DNA of 58,607 bases from Akkermansiaceae bacterium (GTDB taxonomy: Bacteria; Verrucomicrobiota; Verrucomicrobiia; Verrucomicrobiales; Akkermansiaceae), in assembly GCA_025363295.1 (NCBI GenBank), contig JANYEC010000037.1:1-58607 (forward strand). The letters run 5' to 3'. Shown here piece after piece: positions 8,247 through 16,731 of the stretch. The notes beneath the pieces were generated by a model. That model was given only the letters and a program-made list of their open reading frames with translations. It had not been told where the DNA came from and searched no databases. The position numbers were made by a program, and so were the translations under genes. Numbering within the stretch: position 1 is the first letter of the stretch; each line of letters starts with the position of its first letter.

Positions 8247-8834
8247 ATGAAACCCACTGATCTCGATCCCATGTTTCCGCCACGTCCTACGGCTTTAGCC
8301 CAGCAGATTCTGCGTGAGATTCTCCGCGATGGTGATTGGGTGATCGATGCCACGGCGGGAAATGGTCATGACACGCTTTTTCTAGCAGACTGCGTGGGAC
8401 CTAGCGGACGCGTCCTGGCATTCGACGTTCAAGCCGCTGCCATCGCCTCCGCACGGGCGAAAGTCGAACAACGCGGATTCGCCGGTCGCGTTGAGTTTTT
8501 CCAAGTCTCCCACGAATCCATGGAATCTCATGCGGCGCAGAATTCCGTCGCCGCCGTCATGTTTAATTTGGGTTACTTGCCGGGAGACGATCATGCGCTG
8601 ACGACCCAATCCGCCACCACTCTCGCTGCACTGGAAGCCGCGGCCCGGCTCTTGAAATGGGGCGGTGCTCTATCAGCCGTTTGTTATCCGGGCCATCCGT
8701 CTGGCGCAGTTGAGGCCGGAGCGGTGGAAACTTGGATGGCATCACAAGTTGCCAAGGGCTGGCGTGTGGCCAAATACGCAGCGATCGCGACTCGCCGCCC
8801 CGCGCCGTTTTTGTTGTTGGCGCAGTCTTCGTGA
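8247..8834 (+). CDS. mnmM: class I SAM methyltransferase, MnmM/YtqB family
   Basis: A 195-residue methyltransferase. The SAM-binding motif I is VIDATAGNGHDTLFLA, with motif II at LAFDVQ. The NLGYLPG block, the GGALSAVCYPGHP strand-loop and the terminal PAPFLLL segment are hallmarks of the YtqB family. YtqB (MnmM) methylates 5-aminomethyl-2-thiouridine at the wobble position of tRNA to the methylaminomethyl form. The ATG at 8247 is chosen over an in-frame TTG at 8238 that overlaps the preceding stop. Coupling to the upstream flavoprotein gene (five-base gap) fits two consecutive steps of one tRNA modification. Family assignment is firm; the exact tRNA product is inferred. Confidence 0.85.
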   Translation: MKPTDLDPMFPPRPTALAQQILREILRDGDWVIDATAGNGHDTLFLADCVGPSGRVLAFDVQAAAIASARAKVEQRGFAGRVEFFQVSHESMESHAAQNSVAAVMFNLGYLPGDDHALTTQSATTLAALEAAARLLKWGGALSAVCYPGHPSGAVEAGAVETWMASQVAKGWRVAKYAAIATRRPAPFLLLAQSS

Positions 8835-8978
8835 ATGATTGGCCACATGGAGCGAGCGCGACGGAAAATTTCACCGAGTTCAAAAAATCGCGAAAAAAAG
8901 ATGATCCAATTTCCACGTGCGAGCGGATTACAATTGTCACTTGCTGCAAAACAAAACCAAACTCCCCAAACGAAATTC

Positions 8979-9497
8979 ATGAAAATTCAATCGAAATTAA
9001 CCGCTCTCGTTGCTGTCACCGCCTTGGTGGCAAGTCCTCTTGTTTTCGCTGAAGATGCTGCACCTATCACTCCTGACGTGGTCATTAGTCCTGTGATTGT
9101 TGATGTTCCAGTGGTGGTTGAGACACCTACGGATTCAAAAGCAGACAAGGGTGACAAAGACACCTCGGTCGAAGTTGATGGTTCCACTAAAGGGAATCCG
9201 GAAGATGTCGTCACGGTTGACGATGGCCCCGTCAAAGACGGCGGGGAAGTGCCGCTCGATTGGATCAAGCGCGGTGGCGGTGACAATCCTGATGTAATTT
9301 TTTACAACATGGCCGGTGGTCCTGCCCCTGTGGTCATGAACAAGGGAGAAACTCCGAGCGCTCTCTCCCGCGAACTCGGTCAAGATGACAAAGGCGCTGC
9401 CATCGAGGCCAAGGGCAACGCGGTGGTTCCCCAAGTCAAAAGTGAGAAGAAGGACCCGGTTGCAGTGATCAAAAAAGGTCACGTTTTCCTCCGCTGA
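8979..9497 (+). CDS. exported acidic hypothetical protein upstream of the TpsB-type transporter
   Basis: A 172-residue protein with a clear Sec signal peptide (MKIQSKLTALVAVTALVASPLVFA). The mature part is acidic and low in complexity, rich in Asp, Val, Pro and Lys (SPVIVDVPVVVETPTDSK, DKGDKDTSVEVDG), then KRGGGDNPDVIFYNMAG, and ends GHVFLR. No hemagglutinin-type secretion domain or cysteine is present. The ATG at 8979 is preferred because the 48 codons before it read as noncoding and would bury the signal peptide. A strong terminator follows at 9522-9557. It precedes the outer-membrane transporter gene, but the terminator argues against a single transcript. Related short exported proteins before TpsB-like barrels may be partners; function unknown. 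Confidence 0.7.
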   Translation: MKIQSKLTALVAVTALVASPLVFAEDAAPITPDVVISPVIVDVPVVVETPTDSKADKGDKDTSVEVDGSTKGNPEDVVTVDDGPVKDGGEVPLDWIKRGGGDNPDVIFYNMAGGPAPVVMNKGETPSALSRELGQDDKGAAIEAKGNAVVPQVKSEKKDPVAVIKKGHVFLR

Positions 9498-9521
9498 TTT
9501 TCAAAACATGAGTTCATTCAC

Positions 9522-9557
9522 AAAGGCCGCCGGATGATTCTGGCGGCCTTTATTTTT
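9522..9557 (+). terminator. rho-independent terminator
   Basis: A perfect 10-base-pair stem (AAAGGCCGCC at 9522-9531 pairing with GGCGGCCTTT at 9542-9551) with a 10-base loop, followed by ATTTTT. It ends transcription of the acidic exported protein gene, 11 bases before the transporter start codon. Confidence 0.9.
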
Positions 9558-9568
9558 GCCGTTTTCTC

Positions 9569-11242
9569 ATGAAATCACAAACCGTTTTCGCATCCTTGTG
9601 TGGGCTTCTTCCTGTATCGGTTTTCGGCTTTGGAGCCGAAGACGCAACTCGTCCGATTGCCCCCACCGAGCATCGCGCTCCTGATCGCCCCACCCGCGAT
9701 GACTCGGGGGGCGTGAAAGCCGGAAAGGACCAGATACTGGTTCCATCGCTGATCGGTCTGGCCATCGGGACAACCGTGGAATCTTCGTTAGATATCCAAA
9801 AACAAAAGAAACCGGGCGTTCTGTTGGAAGGATTTTCGGATGAAGATGCGTTGGCATTGCGAAAAATTGCAGACAGGAGCATCGGCCAGCCGGTTTCTCT
9901 GCGTTCGTTAGACAAGCTCAACTCGGAGCTGGAAACCGCGTTTCGTTTGGCGGGACGGTCGTTTGTCAAAGTCTCGTTTCCCCCTCAGGAAATTACCTCG
10001 GGTGTCATTGCGGTGATGGTGTGTCCTGCTCGCGCGGGCGCAATTTTGATGGCGGGAAAGCCCTCGTTCGGGATGAAGTTTTCCGCAGATGCATTCCGCA
10101 CGCTGCCGGGAAAGGAAATTTCTGGGGACGTGGTGATGGAGGACATCGAGTGGATCAATCAGAACCCATTGCGGCGCGCCTCAATTTCGTATGCCGATGG
10201 AGCGGCGCCCGACGCTCTCAATCTAACAATGCGGATGCGTGCAGAGAAAACGTGGCGTGCGTATGCCGGAATTGACAACCAACTGAGCAAAGACCTCGGT
10301 GATGAACGCGCGTTTCTTGGTTTTCAGTATGGCGATGTCTTCTCGCTCGATCACCGTGTCACCGCGCAATACACCTCATCGCTGGACTCAAAAAGCCTTC
10401 GCGGCATTAGCGGAATTTATGAGATCCCACTGCCGATACGTCATCTGCTCGATATTTCGTTAGGCTACACGGAGTCGGATTCGGCGAGCAATGGACCCAT
10501 CGATCAAAGCGGGAAATTCTCGCGCGTTGCGCTAGGCTACCGGGTGCCGCTTCCGCGTTGGAAGTCGATCACTCAGGAATGGCGCATGGGGGTGGAATTC
10601 CGCGACAACGATTACCTTTTCTCCGATGGCTCCCGTGACACGGTACGCTTTTTCCAGATAGAAACGGGCTGGAAAGGACGCCGCATCGATCGTCTGGGAT
10701 CGACGAAGTTAGATGCTTCGCTGATCTACAGTCCGGGGCACGGAATTCTGGGGTCGAATGACAGTGACTTTATCGCTCTGGGCGCGGATGGTGCCGAGTC
10801 ATGGATTGCTAGAATCGAGCTAGAGCGCACCTTAAAACTCGGCGATGTGGCCACCTTGCTTGGACGTTGCCAAGGCCAGTGGGCGGATTCCACCTTGCTA
10901 TCCTCCGATCAAATTTCAGCCGGTGGTTTCTCCCGCGTGCGTGGATTTGATGAAACCGTCGGCTATGCATCGAAAGGAATTGTCGGCACCATTGAACTTC
11001 AGTCACAGAGTTTTCACACACGGAAAGCCGGGGATTTCCAGGCAATTACTTTTGTGGATGGCGCGTTGCTTCACCGGGATCAGGATGGGGATGTTGGCCA
11101 GCTCGCGTCAACGGGTGCTGGTATCCGCTGGCACTACGAAGATCATTTTGCGGCGAGAGTGGATCTCGCGATTCCCATCGTTATTCCCAGTGACGAGACT
11201 GGAGATCCCATGCTCCATTTCTCTGTCAGCACCACTTGGTGA
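9569..11242 (+). CDS. TpsB/ShlB/FhaC-type outer-membrane transporter
   Basis: A 557-residue protein with a Sec signal peptide (first 20-23 residues) and a proline-rich linker. A POTRA domain spans about residues 85-165 (GFSDEDALALRKIADRSIGQPVSLRSLDKLNSEL is spread over it), and a 16-strand-type barrel fills the rest. The barrel shows the lid-lock RGF motif in GGFSRVRGFDE and ends STTW with a C-terminal aromatic residue, as outer-membrane barrels do. TpsB proteins pass large TpsA exoproteins across the outer membrane. No TpsA with a hemagglutination secretion domain is nearby; the only candidate cargo is the small acidic protein just upstream. The barrel could instead serve an unlinked substrate. 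Confidence 0.85.
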   Translation: MKSQTVFASLCGLLPVSVFGFGAEDATRPIAPTEHRAPDRPTRDDSGGVKAGKDQILVPSLIGLAIGTTVESSLDIQKQKKPGVLLEGFSDEDALALRKIADRSIGQPVSLRSLDKLNSELETAFRLAGRSFVKVSFPPQEITSGVIAVMVCPARAGAILMAGKPSFGMKFSADAFRTLPGKEISGDVVMEDIEWINQNPLRRASISYADGAAPDALNLTMRMRAEKTWRAYAGIDNQLSKDLGDERAFLGFQYGDVFSLDHRVTAQYTSSLDSKSLRGISGIYEIPLPIRHLLDISLGYTESDSASNGPIDQSGKFSRVALGYRVPLPRWKSITQEWRMGVEFRDNDYLFSDGSRDTVRFFQIETGWKGRRIDRLGSTKLDASLIYSPGHGILGSNDSDFIALGADGAESWIARIELERTLKLGDVATLLGRCQGQWADSTLLSSDQISAGGFSRVRGFDETVGYASKGIVGTIELQSQSFHTRKAGDFQAITFVDGALLHRDQDGDVGQLASTGAGIRWHYEDHFAARVDLAIPIVIPSDETGDPMLHFSVSTTW

Positions 11243-11248
11243 GGCGGC

Positions 11249-12331
11249 TCAATGAGGGCCTAACAAAATTGTATTCGCTGATGTTGGATTGATCGGTTTA
11301 TCAATCGGATCCTTTGTTAGAATAAAGCCTGTAGGGATGATGGTGGATGTTCCGAGACTGAAATCATACGGCTCGGAACCTGCGGTGTTACTTGCGGGGA
11401 GTTGTCCCACCAACGTGGGATTCCCCCCATTTTCCGTCTTCACCCACAGATTATAGCGTTCATCGGGATTCGTTGGAGGGAGATTCGAGACGACTAAAGT
11501 TCCTGTGTGTCGCGCGGCATCGTAAATCGGAATGGCAGATGGGACGCCCTGCACTGCGGTGCCATCACCCACGCGGCTCACCGGATCGGCGGCGGGGATG
11601 GCTGCTGCTCCCGCGAGGGCATCGCCGATGATGCTGGTGAGAGGAGGGGAGTTTTCAGCTAACGTATTCAGGGATGCAGTCCTGCCCGGCGGGCTCATTG
11701 TCATGATGATGGGCCATGCCATGCCAGGGATCGTTTCAAAACGTTTTTGATCGAGTTTTTGCGCCTCATCTAACTTTCCATGCAGGGTTTCGATTTCCTC
11801 GTTCAAGCGCTGAGTTTCTGCTTTGGCGATGGTCGTAATCTGGCTTTGCTGGGTGGTAATCAATCCGGCATTCGGCTCTGAGTCACTTGCATCAGGCTCT
11901 TTGATAGAGTCATTTCTTTTATTGTTAGAAATTTGGTTTACTGGATCATTCCCTCTTATTTGTATGGGTGATTTGCGGATCGGAGCGGAGGAGGTGTATG
12001 CGGCGCTTTCGTTGCGGTGAGTGGGTCTGTGGTCTAACACTAGAACGACGGTGAGCGCGGCAGCAGCGGCCCACCCAGTGATGCCAAGCCAGTTAGGATG
12101 CCTCGAAACATGAAGCCCTAAGCGAAATTGTAAGCGTTCGAGTTGACCGGCCCGTGGAGTGATAGGAGTGACGGTGGCCGCGGCGATGGCGGCACCTAGG
12201 GCATTCATATCGCGATAGGCAATGCGCAGTTCCGGGTCATCGCGCATTGCCTCGTCAAAGCCGGCGGCTTCGTCGGCATCGAGCATTCCAAATGTCCGCC
12301 AAGCGGCGTTTTCGTGAGGGTCAGAGTTCAT
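11249..12331 (-). CDS. anti-sigma factor, RskA-like
   Basis: A 360-residue single-pass membrane protein. The cytoplasmic N-terminus (AWRTFGMLDADEAAGFDEAM...) has the composition of a zinc-free anti-sigma domain. One membrane helix spans about residues 81-99. A Thr/Asn-rich and coiled periplasmic part (QITTIAKAETQRLNEEIETL) follows, and the end is an RskA-type C-terminal domain (YDAARHTGTLVVSNLPPTN, YNLWVKTENG, GFILTKDP). It overlaps the sigma factor gene by 11 bases, so the two are translated together. By analogy with RskA it would hold the sigma factor at the membrane until its periplasmic part is cleaved. The signal is unknown. It converges on the transporter gene with only six bases between stops. 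Confidence 0.85.
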   Translation of the reverse strand: MNSDPHENAAWRTFGMLDADEAAGFDEAMRDDPELRIAYRDMNALGAAIAAATVTPITPRAGQLERLQFRLGLHVSRHPNWLGITGWAAAAALTVVLVLDHRPTHRNESAAYTSSAPIRKSPIQIRGNDPVNQISNNKRNDSIKEPDASDSEPNAGLITTQQSQITTIAKAETQRLNEEIETLHGKLDEAQKLDQKRFETIPGMAWPIIMTMSPPGRTASLNTLAENSPPLTSIIGDALAGAAAIPAADPVSRVGDGTAVQGVPSAIPIYDAARHTGTLVVSNLPPTNPDERYNLWVKTENGGNPTLVGQLPASNTAGSEPYDFSLGTSTIIPTGFILTKDPIDKPINPTSANTILLGPH

Positions 12332-12950
12332 GACGTGATAGGTGGTTGCGCACCTTTTCCAAGGCGCGACGTAAGCGGTTTTTCACCGTGCCCAGTGGCG
12401 TTGCGAGATGATCGGAAATTTCCGAATGCGTGTATTCTAAGAAGACTGCGAGTTCGAGGCATTTGCGCTCGTCTGTGCCGAGGGTATCTAACGCAGCGCG
12501 CACCCGCCGCCAATCGTCCAAGGCCATCACCCGTGGGTCCTCGCTTTTTTCGGTGGGTGCGTGCAGATGGATCGGAACTACCCGCGAGGAATCTCGCTTG
12601 GCGCGGTGGCGGTAACGCAGCCGGTCGATGCAATAGCCGCGCATCACTGCAAAGGCCCACGCAAAAGGCGCGGATTGCAGTGGATCGTAATCCACCGCCC
12701 GATGCCAAATCCGGACGAAGGAATCCTGCACCGCTTCCTCTGCCTCATGCCGATCCCCAAGCATGCGGAACGAAGCACCTAACAGTACAGGGCTCCACAT
12801 TTCATAAAGTTCCGTGAGGGCGTCGCCTTCACCCTTTGCCATGCGCTCGATCAAAGCCACTGCATCGCCCGTCCGGTCCTCTCCCACTCCAGCGGGGAAA
12901 TTGCGGTTGAGCGAGAACTCGGGTTCGATCATGGGCTGGTGAATGGACAT
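12321..12950 (-). CDS. ECF-type RNA polymerase sigma factor (SigK-like)
   Basis: A 209-residue two-domain sigma factor. Region 2 contains FRMLGDRHEAEEAVQDSFVR and FAWAFAVMRGYCIDRLRYR; region 4 contains LEYTHSEISDHLATPLGTVK, the helix-turn-helix for the -35 box, with RRALEKVRNHL after it. Length and domain order are typical for group 4. Its partner is the anti-sigma gene overlapping its 3' end. The start is set at the ATG at 12950; a GTG at 13016 would add 22 atypical residues, and an ATG at 12932 is also possible. The divergent region up to 13083 probably holds its autoregulated promoter, but no clear -35/-10 pair was identified. Confidence 0.9.
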   Translation of the reverse strand: MSIHQPMIEPEFSLNRNFPAGVGEDRTGDAVALIERMAKGEGDALTELYEMWSPVLLGASFRMLGDRHEAEEAVQDSFVRIWHRAVDYDPLQSAPFAWAFAVMRGYCIDRLRYRHRAKRDSSRVVPIHLHAPTEKSEDPRVMALDDWRRVRAALDTLGTDERKCLELAVFLEYTHSEISDHLATPLGTVKNRLRRALEKVRNHLSRHEL

Positions 12951-13083
12951 GGAAATCCTAAAGTGTTGCAAAAGCCATGCGACGAATGATCCGTCATTTG
13001 TCGAGATTTGGCCCACACATTTTCATTTTGTCCAAAAAAACTCACCCCTTGCCGTAAGCAAGGAGCTAGTTTTAACTCCGCGC

Positions 13084-13629
13084 ATGCACGAAGAAATCAA
13101 GCTCACCCGCGAAGTCTCAGCGATTCAGATTCCCAGCGGAGACACGCTCTTGCTCCCCACCGGCACCGCCGTTTTCATCACTCAACGCTTAGGCGGAACT
13201 TATACCGTGGCTACTTCGCAGGGCCTCGCACGGATTTCTTCTCAAGATGCCGATGCGCTCGGTGTGAATCCCGAGGAGGAGCAAAAGAAACAAGCTGAAG
13301 TCGTGCGACTCAAGGATGCGCCCCTCGAAGAGCAGGTCTGGAGTCAGCTCAAAGGCGTTTATGACCCGGAAATTCCCGTGGATATCGTGAATCTTGGACT
13401 CGTTTACGACTGCATCATCGAAGAATCCGAAGGGAAAAAAATCGTTGCAGTAAAGATGACATTGACCGCGCCGGGTTGTGGTATGGGCCCAGTCATCGCC
13501 GCCGATGCGCAAGCCAAGATCATGACCATCGACGGCATCGACGATGCACGGGTCGAGCTCGTTTGGGACCCCGCTTGGAATCAGGAAATGATCTCTGAGG
13601 AAGGAAAAATGAAGCTCGGGATGATCTGA
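13084..13629 (+). CDS. sufT: SufT, MIP18/DUF59-type Fe-S cluster assembly factor
   Basis: A 181-residue cytoplasmic protein of the SufT family, which helps mature iron-sulfur proteins. The first 65 residues form the SufT-specific N-terminal extension (SGDTLLLPTGTAVFITQRLGG). The DUF59 core follows, with YDPEIPVDIVNLGLVYD and the TLTAPGCGMG motif, whose Cys is the invariant functional residue of the family. The ATG at 13084 gives the expected start (MHEEIKL); the frame is open far upstream, but those codons overlap the sigma factor promoter region. Here it stands alone, without other suf genes, facing a convergent phosphatase gene. A possible short hairpin (CCTTGC-CGTAA-GCAAGG) lies just before the start. 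Confidence 0.9.
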   Translation: MHEEIKLTREVSAIQIPSGDTLLLPTGTAVFITQRLGGTYTVATSQGLARISSQDADALGVNPEEEQKKQAEVVRLKDAPLEEQVWSQLKGVYDPEIPVDIVNLGLVYDCIIEESEGKKIVAVKMTLTAPGCGMGPVIAADAQAKIMTIDGIDDARVELVWDPAWNQEMISEEGKMKLGMI

Positions 13630-13646
13630 AACCTGTTACTTGGATT

Positions 13647-14135
13647 TCAAACCGGGCCTTTTCCTGAAGTTTGATCGATATAAGCGATGATCGTGGGAAT
13701 TGCGTTTTCAAGCACAGCCGCCACTTCTTCGTAGGCGGCTCGGCCCATGCCTATGGGATCAGGCACATCCAGTCCGGTGCCCTTTCTGGGAACATCTGCG
13801 AATTCGCAGGTGAGGTAAAATTTATCTGCGTGCTGGGGAAAACGCGATTCCAACGCTTGCAGGTGCCCCTGCGTCATCGCGAAAACGTGCGTTGCTTCTG
13901 ATAGAATCGCGTCCGATATCGGCCTGCTGTGGAAGTCCTCTAGCACGGTTCCAAATTTTTTAAGAACTGCGGTTGTCTCTCCGCTGGGCGGGGTGCCCTT
14001 GGATGCGGCCACTCCGGCGGAGCTCACTTCATAGTCGGCGCGATCCATCACCGCCTTCCGAAACAGCCCTTCGGCCATCGGGCTGCGGCAGGTATTTCCG
14101 GTGCAAACGAAGAGCACATGCTTCATGTCAGACAT
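13647..14135 (-). CDS. low-molecular-weight protein-tyrosine phosphatase family protein
   Basis: A 162-residue enzyme with the CX5R phosphate-binding loop VCTGNTCRSP (catalytic Cys11, Arg17) right after the first beta strand, and the general-acid Asp in VPDPIGMG. These small phosphatases remove phosphate from tyrosine or arginine, and the group also contains arsenate reductases. The second loop Cys (Cys16) is in the position common to low-molecular-weight phosphatases. Start taken at the ATG at 14135; the ATG at 14126 (MKHVLF) is equally plausible, and the ATG at 14162 is unlikely. It converges with sufT across 17 bases. Substrate unknown. Confidence 0.85.
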   Translation of the reverse strand: MSDMKHVLFVCTGNTCRSPMAEGLFRKAVMDRADYEVSSAGVAASKGTPPSGETTAVLKKFGTVLEDFHSRPISDAILSEATHVFAMTQGHLQALESRFPQHADKFYLTCEFADVPRKGTGLDVPDPIGMGRAAYEEVAAVLENAIPTIIAYIDQTSGKGPV

Positions 14136-14360
14136 CGGGATGGAGGATGGGGTGCCAATCAAGATTCGTCAAATGTCAATGGTCCATCATTGCCACACCC
14201 GCGAGAAACGCGGCAGACCGTAGGGTTCGTGCCCCATGGAAGCAGCTCGGCCCCCCTAATGGATTAATCCGCGCGGATTGGCACGAAATAATCTAACGGA
14301 AATTCTTCGCTTTCATTCTCCGACTTGCGATTCAATGAAAGTTTGCCAAGATTGCCGCAC

Positions 14361-15017
14361 ATGGAAACTATGGCCCGATTCCTCACGCTTACCGCACTTG
14401 TTGCCTTTTCACACCCCATTCTTGCCGCAGAGCATCTGGATACGAAAGGCTGGAAGGACCTTTTCGCAAACGACTTAAAGAACTCAGCGGATGCGGGCAA
14501 GTGGAGCTTCGACGGGGGAGTGCTCGTCGCCAAAGATCATGAAACCCTGTGGACCGCAGGTGCATACTCAAACTTCATTCTCGACCTCGAATTCAAGGTG
14601 GAAAAAGATGCTAACAGCGGCGTTTTCCTTCGCTCCAGCAATCCAAAAGACGTTTTGGCCGCGCTCGAAATCCAAGTCCATGACTCCACCGATGGTTCGG
14701 GCCATGGCATGGTTGGAGCGATTTATGATGCGTGTAAACCGAGCAAGAGTATGGCCAAACCGATCGGCGAATGGAACCATTTCACTATCACCTGCAAGGA
14801 CAGCCTGGTGATAGTGATTTTCAATGGTGAGGAAGTCATCCACTCGGATCTCAATGATTGGCCAGAAGCGCACAAAAACCCAGACGGCACACCTAACAAA
14901 TTTAACATCGCACTCAAGGATTATGCCCGCAAGGGTCCGCTCGGCCTTCAAGGATTGCACGGCAAGGCCATGGCCCCGGTGTATTATCGCAATCTAAAGA
15001 TCAAGGTGCTAGAGTGA
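14361..15017 (+). CDS. DUF1080 (3-keto-disaccharide hydrolase-type) exported protein
   Basis: A 218-residue protein with a Sec signal peptide (MARFLTLTALVAFSHPILAA after a two-residue lead) and one DUF1080 jelly-roll domain. Family blocks visible are GWKDLF near the start, GGVLVAKDHETLWT, NFILDLEFKVEKDANSGVFLR, ALEIQVHDS, GEWNHFTITC, and PLGLQGLHGKAMAPVYYRNLKI at the end. DUF1080 proteins are abundant in Planctomycetota and Verrucomicrobiota, and some hydrolyse 3-keto-disaccharides or bind glycans. The ATG at 14361 is used; an ATG at 14370 would also keep the signal peptide. It is monocistronic in appearance, and the 100 bases after it have no clear terminator. Confidence 0.9.
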   Translation: METMARFLTLTALVAFSHPILAAEHLDTKGWKDLFANDLKNSADAGKWSFDGGVLVAKDHETLWTAGAYSNFILDLEFKVEKDANSGVFLRSSNPKDVLAALEIQVHDSTDGSGHGMVGAIYDACKPSKSMAKPIGEWNHFTITCKDSLVIVIFNGEEVIHSDLNDWPEAHKNPDGTPNKFNIALKDYARKGPLGLQGLHGKAMAPVYYRNLKIKVLE

Positions 15018-15129
15018 GTTACGGTGGGGCATCATCGGATAGCTTGAATTTAAAAGTTAAGGACTTGCCGGGGTGGCATGGAATACGCTGGTATGAACTT
15101 AATCGTATAAATCTCACATTGTTAAGATC

Positions 15130-16629
15130 ATGAATGCCTCCGAAAATCCAGTCTGCCCGCTCTATATCTCTGGAAAATGGGTAGAAATCGCCGGAAAAGC
15201 CGGCAGCCCCGTTTTTAATCCCTCGCGCGGAAAAGTCATCGCCACCGTCCCGATGTGCGGCGCGGTGGAGGTAGCTGCGGCGGTTGCCTCAGCGAATGCG
15301 GCGTTTCCCTCTTGGCGCGATACGCCGCCAAATGAGCGGGCGCAGGTGCTTTTTCGGGCGAAGATCCTGCTAGAGGATGCTTTTGAGGAACTCTGCCTCG
15401 GCATTGCTACGGAACACGGGAAAACTCTATCCGAATCTCGCGGCGATCTCCGGCGTGGCATCGAGGTGGTGGAATACGCGTGCGGCATTCCCAGCTTGCT
15501 GATGGGAGAGAGCTTGGAAAACATTGCACGCGGTATTGATTGCCACACGGATCGGCATCCGTTAGGCGTGGTTGCCGGGATCTGCCCTTTCAATTTTCCC
15601 GCACTCGTGCCGATGTGGATGTGGCCGATCGCGATCGCCTGCGGTAACACATTTCTCCTCAAGCCGAGCGAAAAAGTGCCGCTCACTATGCAGCGGATCG
15701 TCGCGCTGCTAGAAAAAGCCGGAATGCCACCGGGCGTGATGAATATCGTGCATGGCGGTCGCGAATGCGTCGATGCCATCCTCGAGCATCCAGATGTGAA
15801 GGCGATTAGCTTCGTGGGATCCACGCCAGTTGCGCGAGAAATCCACCGCAAGGGAACCCTCCATGGAAAGCGCGTGCAAGCTGCCGGTGGGGCGAAAAAT
15901 TTTATTGTTCTCATGCCCGATGCCGACGTGGACCGCACGGTGGAAGCCGTGAAAGACGGAGCTTTCGGCTGCGCCGGAGAACGCTGTATGGCCGGATCAA
16001 CAGCGGTGGCCGTGGGCGATGCGGGTAAACGCTTGCTGCCGGCTCTAGCAGATTTAGTGAAAGCCATGAAAGTCGGGCCAACCGATGTTAGGGAATCGCA
16101 GCCGGACATGGGCGCGGTGATTTCGGCAGAACACAAGAACCGTGTCTCGGGCCTCATCGACGCCGGGGAACGCGGTGGTGCGAAAATTCTAGCAGATGGA
16201 CGTTCCACTCAAGTGGACGAAGCGCCTGAAGGATTTTTCCTCGGCCCCACGCTGATTGATCACGTTGAAGAATCTAACCCGCTGATGGAAACTGAAGTTT
16301 TCGGCCCGGTGCTCGCCGTGATGCGGGCGAAGACCCTCGACGACGCGATCGACTCCGCAAATCGCCAGGCATTCGGCAATGGTGCGGCGATTTTCACCAA
16401 CTCCGGCAAGGCGGCTCGCGAATTCCGCCGGCGAGTGAGTGCCGGGATGGTAGGCATCAACGTCGGCGTTCCTGCGCCGCTCGCTTATTTTCCGTTCAGT
16501 GGTTGGAACGATTCCTTTTTCGGCGACCTGCACATCCAAGGCAAGGAGGGTGTTGAATTTTACACCCAGCGGAAAACCACCACCACGCGCTGGTTCGGAT
16601 TTGGTGATGGGGAAATCTGGGCGAAGTGA
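15130..16629 (+). CDS. mmsA: CoA-acylating methylmalonate/malonate-semialdehyde dehydrogenase
   Basis: A 499-residue aldehyde dehydrogenase of the MmsA type, which converts malonate or methylmalonate semialdehyde plus CoA to acetyl- or propionyl-CoA with NAD reduction and CO2 release. Visible are the oxyanion Asn in ICPFNFP (Asn155), the NAD-site block FLLKPSEKVP, and the catalytic Cys286 in CAGERCMAGS, the MmsA-specific form of this motif. Length is normal for the family. It is followed, 102 bases on and in the same direction, by dihydropyrimidinase, a permease and an omega-aminotransferase. The likely role is therefore the last step of pyrimidine/beta-alanine breakdown, oxidising malonate semialdehyde. 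Valine or inositol degradation is the alternative. Confidence 0.92.
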   Translation: MNASENPVCPLYISGKWVEIAGKAGSPVFNPSRGKVIATVPMCGAVEVAAAVASANAAFPSWRDTPPNERAQVLFRAKILLEDAFEELCLGIATEHGKTLSESRGDLRRGIEVVEYACGIPSLLMGESLENIARGIDCHTDRHPLGVVAGICPFNFPALVPMWMWPIAIACGNTFLLKPSEKVPLTMQRIVALLEKAGMPPGVMNIVHGGRECVDAILEHPDVKAISFVGSTPVAREIHRKGTLHGKRVQAAGGAKNFIVLMPDADVDRTVEAVKDGAFGCAGERCMAGSTAVAVGDAGKRLLPALADLVKAMKVGPTDVRESQPDMGAVISAEHKNRVSGLIDAGERGGAKILADGRSTQVDEAPEGFFLGPTLIDHVEESNPLMETEVFGPVLAVMRAKTLDDAIDSANRQAFGNGAAIFTNSGKAAREFRRRVSAGMVGINVGVPAPLAYFPFSGWNDSFFGDLHIQGKEGVEFYTQRKTTTTRWFGFGDGEIWAK

Positions 16630-16731
16630 AGCTTGAAGAAAATATCGATGGTCGCAGCTTTATAAAACAGAAAAGACATCTCATCTTCGATCTTCATCTG
16701 CGGTAAAAAAACTCTTAAATTCCTGATTGGT

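Noticed and set aside
12951..13016. Upstream GTG start for the sigma factor
   Set aside because: Would add 22 residues not typical of the family and cover the divergent promoter region with sufT.
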